Source of the DNA: CAZVWV01 sp964631745
GTDB taxonomy: Bacteria; Bdellovibrionota_C; UBA2361; JBGSMV01
Length of the DNA stretch: 64,000 nucleotides
Direction: 5' to 3'
NCBI GenBank assembly: GCA_964631745.1
Contig: CAZVWV010000002.1
Coordinates: 1 to 64,000 of the forward strand
The notes below the pieces were generated by a model. It saw only the letters and a program-made list of their open reading frames with translations, was not told where the DNA came from and made no database searches. A program made the position numbers and the translations under genes. Positions 36,108-43,146 of this stretch are shown in pieces (position 1 is the stretch's first letter; each line of letters begins with the position of its first letter).

Positions 36108-36493
36108 AGTTTCGATGCCTCCATATAACCGATGCGGCCGCCATAAGTTTTCAGGCCCTTTATAATTTGCGGTAAGTCAGTCGCGGTAATAATTAAGTCC
36201 CGTTTCATGTGCCAGAAACATTGCTCATAGTACTTTTCAAAAAGCTGTTGGGCCCGCTCCAGAACCGAATCCGTCTCTTTAGGACTGGCCTCACTAGTCG
36301 TCATAGCAGCCACGAAGCGCCGCAGCACTTCATTAATTTTGCGCTGATACCCAGGGCCTGAGCCCTTGAACCAGTCCACAATTTCGCGATCAAGCTTTAT
36401 AAATACCGGAACCTTAGGGGACTTGTCCTGTTTAAAGATGTCACCGGCAGCCTGGGCCAACTTTAGGTTGGCTTGGGAAATTGATCTTGGCAT
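36098..36493 (-). CDS. BrnA-like (DUF4415) ribbon-helix-helix antitoxin with C-terminal extension
   Basis: The protein has 131 residues. Residues about 30-65 read VPVFIKLDREIVDWFKGSGP then GYQRKINEVLRRFV, the DUF4415/BrnA antitoxin ribbon-helix-helix pattern. The C-terminal part of about 60 residues (QLFEKYYEQCFWHMKRDLII) is unlike BrnA and unassigned. The usual BrnT toxin is not next to it; instead an AbiEii-like nucleotidyltransferase follows with a 10-base overlap. A strong promoter with a palindrome lies immediately upstream. Confidence 0.7.
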   Translation of the reverse strand: MPRSISQANLKLAQAAGDIFKQDKSPKVPVFIKLDREIVDWFKGSGPGYQRKINEVLRRFVAAMTTSEASPKETDSVLERAQQLFEKYYEQCFWHMKRDLIITATDLPQIIKGLKTYGGRIGYMEASKLCP

Positions 36494-36500
36494 ATATATG

Positions 36501-36530
36501 ATTATATATATGATTCATATTTTGGGTCAA
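36501..36530 (-). promoter_or_regulatory. Promoter and palindromic operator of the BrnA-like/nucleotidyltransferase pair
   Basis: On the minus strand, TTGACC (36525-36530), an 18-base spacer and TATAAT (36501-36506) form a near-consensus promoter. A perfect 13-base palindrome, ATATGATTCATAT (36508-36520), sits in the spacer, a likely operator for the ribbon-helix-helix protein. A direct repeat ATATATGATT occurs at 36494-36503 and 36506-36515. Transcription would start at about 36494, next to the ATG at 36493, with no room for a ribosome-binding site. Confidence 0.65.
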
Positions 36531-36626
36531 GCACGATTATGGGAGGCTACCTAGCCTGATATATCGGCATCGTTGTATGGCGAAACGCCGTTATTTGACT
36601 AAGAATCATGTTGGTTTAGACCGGGA

Positions 36627-37844
36627 ATGAAAGGTGGTATGGCCCCGTTAGGGTGCCCTAAATCGATTATGATTTTAGACGAAGATCTATTAAAGCGCAG
36701 ACGGGCACAGGGAAAAGCTCCTGACGGTGAGGATTTTGAACCGGAGCACATTGGCGCGATTCCTGAGGAGTCGGATGACCCATTCCGATCTTTTGACGCT
36801 TTCGGTCGAGCTGCAAAGCGTCTGTTCGAGGAGCTTGCAGGCAAAGCCCGTGACCCCAATTTAAATCCGAAATTTACTAAGTTTAATTCGGGCGAAACTG
36901 AGCGAGCAGAAAGTACTTCGGATGCTGCTCGCACCGCTCCCGACGATAGAGTTGCGGAGGAGTATTTCTTTCTTGTCGGGATGGCCACGGGCGAAAGCGA
37001 GAAGCGTCCTCCTTATATTTTGCCGCCACTTAGGGGACCTGAGACGGACGCTGAACCCAGCATCACTCAGAGCGAGGATGAGGAGGATTTACGAAGAGCT
37101 CGTCTCAGCACTCGCGAGCCATTGCAGACAACGATCGAAGTCTCGGAGCAGCGTTTACCGCGACCTGATGAGGGCGCGGAAATTTTACAAGCAGATCGGT
37201 TTGGACAGATTACAGAGCATGCTGTTGATGACTCCCAGTTCCTACGGGCCTCCCTGTCCGCATCAGACGAACCTCGAATACCAGTAGGAAGGATCGTGCC
37301 GCTCTTTTTAGAAGCCGAAGGATCGATCTTAAAGCCCAATGTCGAGCGCGGCCGCGCCCGCATATTAAGTCAGGCTTCGTTGCCCGTAGATGACCATGTC
37401 TTGGGCGCACTGGAACAGGCCCAGAGCTTATTGGCACAACTGCCGCCGATTCCAAACCTCGCAGATATTCCAGCTAACCCCGCGGGGATAGCGCAGACGA
37501 CAGGGCACCCACCGGGCAATCTCCAATCAGGTAATGACTGGAGTGAAGATTTTGGGAGCGTTGATTTTAACTCCCCATCACAACCCGCCCAGGAATTAGA
37601 GGCAGCGCGCGCCGCCATGAAATTAGTAGCTGCCTCATCCTTGGCCACGGCCCATGCCGCACGGGGTCCACTCGAAGATCATTCTAGGCGACTCGCCATA
37701 GTCGGAGCCGCTTTGGCCGCCGACCCGGAAGAGCTTGACTCTGCGCCCTTTTTAGACGGCGTGAGACGGGCACAGGCTGCTGTGGCGGAAAGGGTCAGAC
37801 TGCTGAATCTGAACGAGCACGAGCTTGCTCTCAGAGCGGCTTAG
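36627..37844 (+). CDS. Orphan acidic, disordered protein
   Basis: The frame gives 405 residues from ATG 36627 (or 391 from ATG 36669). The protein is rich in Glu, Asp, Arg, Pro and Ala with no membrane segment, signal peptide or Cys pattern. Short acidic stretches such as ITQSEDEEDLRRARLS suggest a mostly disordered chain, with helix-prone Ala-rich segments near the C-terminus (ELEAARAAMKLVAAS). I recognise no family. It lies alone between two toxin-antitoxin pairs. Competing long frames on both strands over the same region make it possible that it is not a gene. Confidence 0.45.
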   Translation: MKGGMAPLGCPKSIMILDEDLLKRRRAQGKAPDGEDFEPEHIGAIPEESDDPFRSFDAFGRAAKRLFEELAGKARDPNLNPKFTKFNSGETERAESTSDAARTAPDDRVAEEYFFLVGMATGESEKRPPYILPPLRGPETDAEPSITQSEDEEDLRRARLSTREPLQTTIEVSEQRLPRPDEGAEILQADRFGQITEHAVDDSQFLRASLSASDEPRIPVGRIVPLFLEAEGSILKPNVERGRARILSQASLPVDDHVLGALEQAQSLLAQLPPIPNLADIPANPAGIAQTTGHPPGNLQSGNDWSEDFGSVDFNSPSQPAQELEAARAAMKLVAASSLATAHAARGPLEDHSRRLAIVGAALAADPEELDSAPFLDGVRRAQAAVAERVRLLNLNEHELALRAA

Positions 37845-37945
37845 ATTGCAGGTGTGATTCAGAGAGGGCTGCTCCTGGTCTCAAGAGATACAACTCTTAG
37901 CGGCATACCCCGCTTGGAAGATAGGAACGTGAATCCTTCTGAACG

Positions 37946-38225
37946 TCACCGATCTCTCGAAACTCCCTCGTCGACCGCAACCAACCTGCCATCATTAACC
38001 TTATAAAGCCGCATGGACTGATTCACGCTTCTGGCCGGTCCGAAATATACACGCATGCGGTCTGCGATGGATCCGGTTTTGTTGGATTCAACGGCGGCTG
38101 CCACATACATTAAGCCCTGATAGCCCAGTGCAACTATGCTTGCGTCCCAAGCCTCCTCTCCATATAGCTCTCGGTATCTTGTGAGAATCGGTGACTCGGC
38201 TGGCGGTAGCCAAGGTACGTAAACT
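37946..38225 (-). pseudogene. Possible remnant of a periplasmic-binding-type protein, C-terminal end
   Basis: A minus-strand frame without start codon, open from just after the higA stop to a TGA at 37946-37948, reads RYRELYGEEAWDASIVALGY, then QGLMYVAAAVESNKTG, then MRLYKVNDGRLVAVDEG. The pattern (Y-G-x-x-A-W-D-A; then L-Y-K-V-x-D-G-x-L) recalls the end of type I periplasmic ligand-binding proteins. Too little remains for certainty. The rest of this 380-base gap (37845-38225) shows nothing else. Confidence 0.3.
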
Positions 38226-38507
38226 CTAAGCCGCCTTGGATGTAACCACTCGATAGTCGTACCCTAAAGACACTAGAATATTGAAGATCACATCGAAAGT
38301 GATATTAGCAGTTCCAATTCCTGACTCAATCTGAGCAATTCTTGCCTGACTTACCCCAAGTTTTCTTGCGACCATGACTTGCGAAATCTTCTTGGCTTTT
38401 CGAATCTTTTTAATCATGCCGATTAGACGCTGTTTCTCCCTAATCTCGGATATATCGGCACCAAGCGACTTTGCTAATTGTTCCACTGTAACTTCTTTCC
38501 AAGGCAT
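38226..38507 (-). CDS. higA: HigA-like XRE-family antitoxin
   Basis: The protein has 93 residues. A helix-turn-helix spans about residues 38-70, with ISQVMVARKLGVSQARIAQI. It lies one base after the toxin gene, the toxin-first order typical of HigBA. It is expected to bind the toxin and repress the operon through the repeats upstream of higB. The N-terminal part (SLGADISEIREKQRLIG) is probably the toxin-binding segment. Confidence 0.85.
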   Translation of the reverse strand: MPWKEVTVEQLAKSLGADISEIREKQRLIGMIKKIRKAKKISQVMVARKLGVSQARIAQIESGIGTANITFDVIFNILVSLGYDYRVVTSKAA

Positions 38508-38508
38508 A

Positions 38509-38841
38509 CTATATCTCTCGAATTCGTTTTAAAATTAATTTCATTTCTTTCTGTGGGATCTCCTGCGTCTTTTTCCGAAAAGCATGGATCAAATAAATTG
38601 CCTCTGCACGCTTGATAAAATAAATAACTCGAACTTGCCCACCCTTGTCCCCGAATCGTAGCTCATGCAGTCCACGCGCTATATTTGAAAGGTTACGACT
38701 CAATGGCATACTAAGATTTTGCCCAGATTCAAGAAGAGCGACAGCGTCTGCGACTTCAAGTTGTGTGGCCGCTGGCAACTCCAATAGAAATTCTTCAACT
38801 GGACTTCGTCCACTTGATTTCTTGAAATATCGAACCTTCAC
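38509..38841 (-). CDS. higB: HigB-like (RelE/ParE superfamily, Gp49-type) toxin
   Basis: The protein has 110 residues starting at GTG 38841. Family residues are SGRSPVEEFLLEL near the start, GLHELRFGDKGGQVRVIYF in the middle and IHAFRKKTQEIPQKEM near the end, the pattern of phage-derived Gp49-like/HigB RNases. By family it cuts mRNA on the ribosome. The GTG lies at the predicted transcription start, so translation would be leaderless. Confidence 0.85.
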   Translation of the reverse strand: MKVRYFKKSSGRSPVEEFLLELPAATQLEVADAVALLESGQNLSMPLSRNLSNIARGLHELRFGDKGGQVRVIYFIKRAEAIYLIHAFRKKTQEIPQKEMKLILKRIREI

Positions 38842-38847
38842 TTTAAA

Positions 38848-38887
38848 AATATAAGCTTCAACTTATAATAAGTCAAGGCTTATTATA
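38848..38887 (-). promoter_or_regulatory. higBA promoter with two inverted-repeat operators
   Basis: On the minus strand, TTGACT (38871-38876), a 17-base spacer and TATATT (38848-38853) form a near-consensus promoter. Two inverted repeats of the form ATAAG-N6-CTTAT overlap it: 38851-38866 covering the -10 side and 38868-38883 covering the -35 (arms extend to 9 bases at 38864-38872 and 38879-38887). Their centres are 17 bases apart. They are likely HigA operators. Transcription would begin at about 38841, the first base of higB. Confidence 0.7.
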
Positions 38888-39003
38888 TGGACGGGAGACG
38901 TCCTATAACATGGCGACCCGGGCCCAGATAATCAGCCAAACCTCACAGGCGCTAAGCCGACGAAATATTGCAAACAACCCCAAAGGCTGCTAAAAAGAGC
39001 TGT

Positions 39004-39903
39004 ATGTGTGCAAATATATACAAGCTATTTAAGCATTTAACACCAAAAGCCATCCCGGCACTTTTCATTCTCTGCGCGATTTTTAGCTCAGCCTCTGCCG
39101 GATTTGCCTGCCCGAAGATCTCTGACATGCCTGACTTCAACTGCGATCAGACTGTGCATTTTGTCTTGCTCGGGGACAGCCTGGCCTATGGCTTTGGGGA
39201 TACCAAAAACGGTGACCAAGGCGGATACGCTTTGCGCGCTCAGGCTAAATTTCCAAACCTGACTATTTCTAATCTGGGCGAGCCCGGGCTTCGTACCCTT
39301 CAGCTCATTTTGAAGATTCAGCGCGCCTTTAAGAGGAATTCGCATTCTCCGTTCAAAGAGGCACTTTTAAGCGCTGATGTTGTTTTTCTGGATCTAGGGC
39401 GCAACGACCGCTGGTTATTCGGAGAGCCGTTAGAAGCTTATAGAAATCTAAAACGTATCGCTTCCATGATCAAAAGCAGCGTGCAGAAAGCCGGCGGCGT
39501 TTCTCCTTTGGTCGTGAAAGCTGTGCTAATGTTACCTAATCGCGGCTCGCAGGGACCTTGGGTGGCGGCTTTGAATGATCTGATAAAGGCCTCAAATTCT
39601 CTGAACTTCCCGGCAGATCTTCGTTTCGATACGGTCAGCAAGCGCTTATTATCTTTTGATCAAATTCACCCAACCTCTAAAGGTTACGCCGCCCTCGCAA
39701 GCGTGTTTATCAAATATATTAAGAAGAGTTTGCCAGGAAAAATTACTGCCTTGCGTCCTGACTTAGATTCAGACGGAGTTTACGATCTCTTCGAGACATC
39801 CAAATATTTTACCGACCCTACTCTTTTGGATAGTGATGGGGACGGAGTGAGCGATGGCGATGAGCTTTTTGTGTTTAATTCAGATCCTTTAAGCGTGTCT
39901 TAA
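39004..39903 (+). CDS. Secreted SGNH/GDSL hydrolase with C-terminal calcium-binding repeats
   Basis: The protein has about 299 residues from ATG 39004 (a TTG at 38968 is in frame but less likely; AAGAG precedes the ATG). A signal peptide spans about residues 1-36 (ALFILCAIFSSASA). SGNH blocks: VLLGDSLAYGFGD (Ser), LGRNDRW (Asn) and DQIHPTSKGYAAL (Asp and His). This indicates an esterase or lipase. The last 50 residues hold two thrombospondin-3-like repeats, DLDSDGVYDLFE and DSDGDGVSDGDE, as in the protein at 55473-56384. Substrate unknown. Confidence 0.82.
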   Translation: MCANIYKLFKHLTPKAIPALFILCAIFSSASAGFACPKISDMPDFNCDQTVHFVLLGDSLAYGFGDTKNGDQGGYALRAQAKFPNLTISNLGEPGLRTLQLILKIQRAFKRNSHSPFKEALLSADVVFLDLGRNDRWLFGEPLEAYRNLKRIASMIKSSVQKAGGVSPLVVKAVLMLPNRGSQGPWVAALNDLIKASNSLNFPADLRFDTVSKRLLSFDQIHPTSKGYAALASVFIKYIKKSLPGKITALRPDLDSDGVYDLFETSKYFTDPTLLDSDGDGVSDGDELFVFNSDPLSVS

Positions 39904-39933
39904 CAACCTCAGAGCCCTTGGACCGGACTGCCT

Positions 39934-40701
39934 TCAGGTTAACACCTCATGTCCGCTATCTGTAACCAAGACCGTGTGCTCCCACTGCGCCGATAATTTT
40001 CCATCAGCAGTTCGTACGGTCCAACTATCAACTTTCGACAAAACCGTCTTGTGGGTTCCTGCGTTGATCATCGGTTCCACAGTAAAGGTCATGCCGGGTT
40101 TCATTTTTTCAGCGGTGCCTCGTCTGCCCACATGAATTACTTGCGGGGGCTCATGAAAATTTCTACCTAACCCATGGCCCGTATACTCCCGCACGATTCC
40201 ATACCCCTTCCCTAAGCCCTCAATAAATTCCGATATGGCCGCCCCGATATCCCCAATATGTTTGCCAGGACTGACTTCACCGATGCCAACGTGCAGTGCT
40301 TGCAAAGTATCATCAACTAGCTCCTGCGCCTCTTTTGAGCAGGCTTCCCGCCCACCCACAAAATACATGCGGCTTGAATCCCCATGGAAGCCGTTCTTAA
40401 TAGATGTCACATCAACATTAATAATGTCACCGGCCTTCAAAATCACATAAGGACTCGGCACTCCGTGGCAGATAACATCATTAACGGAGGTGCAAACTGA
40501 TTTTGGATACCCTCTATAGTTCAAAGTGGCAGGCGTTGCGCCATGCTCAAGGGTTAAGCGATGCACCATTGTGTTGATCTCTTCTGTGCTGACACCCGGT
40601 TTTACGAAATTTTGCATAGCATCGAGAATGGCAGAGGTAACGCGACAGGCCTCTCGCATCAACGCGATTTCTTCTTCGGTTTTTATCGGGATTTTAACCA
40701 T
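39934..40701 (-). CDS. map: Methionine aminopeptidase, type I
   Basis: The protein has 255 residues from ATG 40701; a TTG at 40710 is the alternative. It removes the initiator Met from new proteins. Core residues are LNYRGYPKSVCTSVNDVICH (substrate-side His), INVDVTSIKNGFHGDSSRMY (two metal-binding Asp), YTGHGLGRNFHEPPQVIH (metal His) and FTVEPMIN plus WEHTVLVTDSG (two Glu). All five metal ligands are present. The N-terminus lacks a zinc-finger extension. Confidence 0.96.
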   Translation of the reverse strand: MVKIPIKTEEEIALMREACRVTSAILDAMQNFVKPGVSTEEINTMVHRLTLEHGATPATLNYRGYPKSVCTSVNDVICHGVPSPYVILKAGDIINVDVTSIKNGFHGDSSRMYFVGGREACSKEAQELVDDTLQALHVGIGEVSPGKHIGDIGAAISEFIEGLGKGYGIVREYTGHGLGRNFHEPPQVIHVGRRGTAEKMKPGMTFTVEPMINAGTHKTVLSKVDSWTVRTADGKLSAQWEHTVLVTDSGHEVLT

Positions 40702-40831
40702 TCGCTCCAACTATACGCCTCAAGTGACAGCCATTTCACACACAGCACAGTTTCACAGCACAGTTTCAAATTGTAGCTGGCAGGCGCGAAGTGTGTCAAT
40801 TGACCCGACTCAATGCTATCCTCGCTCACCT

Positions 40832-41485
40832 ATGTTTCAATCGCCCTTTCCACTTGAGGTAGCCTTCGAATGCGTGAAAGTTGAGTTGGCCGACAAACGA
40901 CTCGCCCAACCGGCTCACTCCACAGCTCCGTCCAGTGGAAAACGAGCCCGGGAATATCAAGCTGGCCGGAAAGCCGCTAAACTTGCATTGACTAAGCTCG
41001 GGCAGGCTTTCGCTACCGATCTCACTAGTGCACCCGATGGCGCGCCACTTTGGCCAAATGGGATATGTGGTTCAATCTCACATTCAAAAGGCTTGGCTGT
41101 GGCTGCGGCAACTTATCAACAAAACTATCTCTCGCTTGGACTGGATCTGCAGGAACTTCGAGCGCTGCGCATGCCACTCGCGTTTGCTGAAAGGATCTGC
41201 ACCAAAAACGAACTTGCGAATCTAAGTCATCTCGGAAAATTGCTCGATGAACAACTACTAAGAATTTTCTCGGTCAAGGAAGCCCTTTATAAAGCTTTAT
41301 CCAAATACAGCGCCAAGCGGCTCTTATTTAAAGATGCAGAAGTATGCTTTAATGGCGCCGCTGTGCACGCGGAAGTTCTGGGCTTCAACGACCCTATTTC
41401 GGTCCGGCAGATTCGATCACAGGGATTTATTCTCTCCGGGGTACTTCTGAAGCAGTTGGCCAACTCGGCGCAATGTGATAACTAA
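40832..41485 (+). CDS. 4'-phosphopantetheinyl transferase (EntD/Sfp-type)
   Basis: The protein has 217 residues from ATG 40832; the open frame extends further upstream but only across the map promoter side. Family motifs are ICGSISHSKGLAVAAA, YLSLGLDLQELR (metal-binding Asp) and LRIFSVKEALYKAL (F-S-x-K-E-x-x-x-K). It activates carrier proteins with phosphopantetheine from CoA. No carrier protein or synthase gene is next to it. It ends 5 bases before mccB. Confidence 0.88.
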   Translation: MFQSPFPLEVAFECVKVELADKRLAQPAHSTAPSSGKRAREYQAGRKAAKLALTKLGQAFATDLTSAPDGAPLWPNGICGSISHSKGLAVAAATYQQNYLSLGLDLQELRALRMPLAFAERICTKNELANLSHLGKLLDEQLLRIFSVKEALYKALSKYSAKRLLFKDAEVCFNGAAVHAEVLGFNDPISVRQIRSQGFILSGVLLKQLANSAQCDN

Positions 41486-41490
41486 AGCAT

Positions 41491-43146
41491 ATGTCATTAG
41501 GCACAAAAGTTAACCTCAGCGCTCCCGAGTATATTGAAAATGCGCGCGCTTTTAATAAGCATATTGAAGCGCTTAACCTTCATTTAAAAAGTGCGCTTGC
41601 GCCACTCGATGACGATCAGATTGCGCGACACAAAGAGCGCGGAAAACTGCACGCACGTGAACGGGTCGATCGCCTACTGGATCCAGGCTCGCCCTTTTTA
41701 GAGATCGGAGCGCTCGCTGGCTTAAATGTGTACGAGGGCGTGCGTGCTGGGGCTGGCATGATCTGTGGCATCGGCCGTATTTCTGGCCGGGAGTGCATGC
41801 TGGTTGCAAATGACGCTACTGTTAAAGGTGGCTCGTACTTCCCGTTAACTGTTAAGAAGCATCTGCGCGCTCAGGAGATCGCTCTGGAAAATCGACTTGC
41901 TTGCCTCTATCTGGTCGATTCCGGCGGCGCTTATTTGCCAATGCAAGATCAAGTCTTCCCCGACAGAGAACATTTCGGTCGCATATTTTACAATCAGGCC
42001 CGCATGAGTGCGGCAGGCATTCCTCAAATTGCTGTTGTTATGGGATCATGTACAGCGGGCGGAGCATATGTGCCAGCCATGAGCGATGAAGCTATTATTG
42101 TGCGCAATCAAGGAACTATCTTTCTTGGTGGTCCGCCCTTGGTAAAGGCTGCCACCGGTGAAGAGATTTCGGCAGAGGAGCTTGGCGGCGGCGATGTTCA
42201 CACAAAGCTTAGCGGCGTAGCCGATCATTTGGCGGAAGATGATCTGGATGCCATTCGAATTGCTAGAAGAATCGTGAGCACGCTTGGAGTTCACAAAAAG
42301 GCTGCTCTCGACCAGCTAACTAGCCGCCCGCCCCTCTATCCCGCCCAAGAGATTTACGGATTGGTACCTTCCGACCACAAGAAATACTTCCCGATTCGAG
42401 AGATTCTAGCGCGCATTCTTGATGCTAGCGAGCTGGATGAGTTTAAGCAAAATTATGGCACGACCATGATCTGCGGCTTTGCGCGCATCAATGGCTATCT
42501 CGTTGGAATCTTGGCAAACGACGGAATCCTGTTCTCTGAGAGCGCCTTAAAGGCCACCCACTTCATTCAACTCTGCAACCAACGCAATATCCCCTTGGTA
42601 TTTTTTCAAAACATCACTGGCTTTATGGTTGGCAAAGATTATGAACGACGCGGTATAGCCAAAGATGGCGCCAAACTCGTAACCGCAGTGTCATGCTCTC
42701 GGGTTCCAAAATTCACCGTTGTAATGGGCGGATCTTTTGGTGCCGGTAACTATGGTATGTGTGGCCGTGCTTACCAACCTCGATTTCTTTTCATGTGGCC
42801 AAACGCTCGCATCTCAGTCATGGGTCCAGAACAAGCCGCACAGGTATTAACACAGGTGCGTGTCGATTCTTCAGCTTCGCGCGGCAAGAAAATCCCCGAG
42901 GCCGAGATTAATAAATACCGGGATGATATTTTGGCCCAATACAACTCTCAAGCTAGCGCTTTCTATGCAACCGCTCGGGTCTGGGATGACGGAATTATAG
43001 ATCCGGTGCAAACCCGCACGGCGCTGGCGCTCTCGATCGCCGCAAGCGCCAACTCGGATTGGACCGATGCGCACAGTTCCTCAGGGGATAGGGCCCCAGG
43101 GAGCGCCATGCAGAATCGTCCCCATTACGGAGTTTTTCGCACCTAA
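41491..43146 (+). CDS. mccB: Methylcrotonyl-CoA carboxylase, carboxyltransferase (beta) subunit
   Basis: The protein has 551 residues. Typical segments are HKERGKLHARERVDRLLDPG, NDATVKGGSYFPLTVKKHLR, CLYLVDSGGAYLPMQDQVFP and FFQNITGFMVGKDYERRGIA, the latter followed by the C-terminal crotonase-type lobe (GAGNYGMCGRAYQPRFLFMW). It transfers carboxyl from biotin to an acyl-CoA, in leucine and isovalerate breakdown if truly MCC. The stop and the mccA start overlap (TAATG). A geranyl-CoA or other acyl-CoA specificity is possible. A polar C-terminal tail of about 25 residues is unusual. Confidence 0.9.
   Translation: MSLGTKVNLSAPEYIENARAFNKHIEALNLHLKSALAPLDDDQIARHKERGKLHARERVDRLLDPGSPFLEIGALAGLNVYEGVRAGAGMICGIGRISGRECMLVANDATVKGGSYFPLTVKKHLRAQEIALENRLACLYLVDSGGAYLPMQDQVFPDREHFGRIFYNQARMSAAGIPQIAVVMGSCTAGGAYVPAMSDEAIIVRNQGTIFLGGPPLVKAATGEEISAEELGGGDVHTKLSGVADHLAEDDLDAIRIARRIVSTLGVHKKAALDQLTSRPPLYPAQEIYGLVPSDHKKYFPIREILARILDASELDEFKQNYGTTMICGFARINGYLVGILANDGILFSESALKATHFIQLCNQRNIPLVFFQNITGFMVGKDYERRGIAKDGAKLVTAVSCSRVPKFTVVMGGSFGAGNYGMCGRAYQPRFLFMWPNARISVMGPEQAAQVLTQVRVDSSASRGKKIPEAEINKYRDDILAQYNSQASAFYATARVWDDGIIDPVQTRTALALSIAASANSDWTDAHSSSGDRAPGSAMQNRPHYGVFRT

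Noticed and set aside
40526..40831. A longer phosphopantetheinyl transferase starting at 40526
   Set aside because: The extra 102 codons lie antisense to the map gene and give no protein-like sequence; the ATG at 40832 fits the family start.
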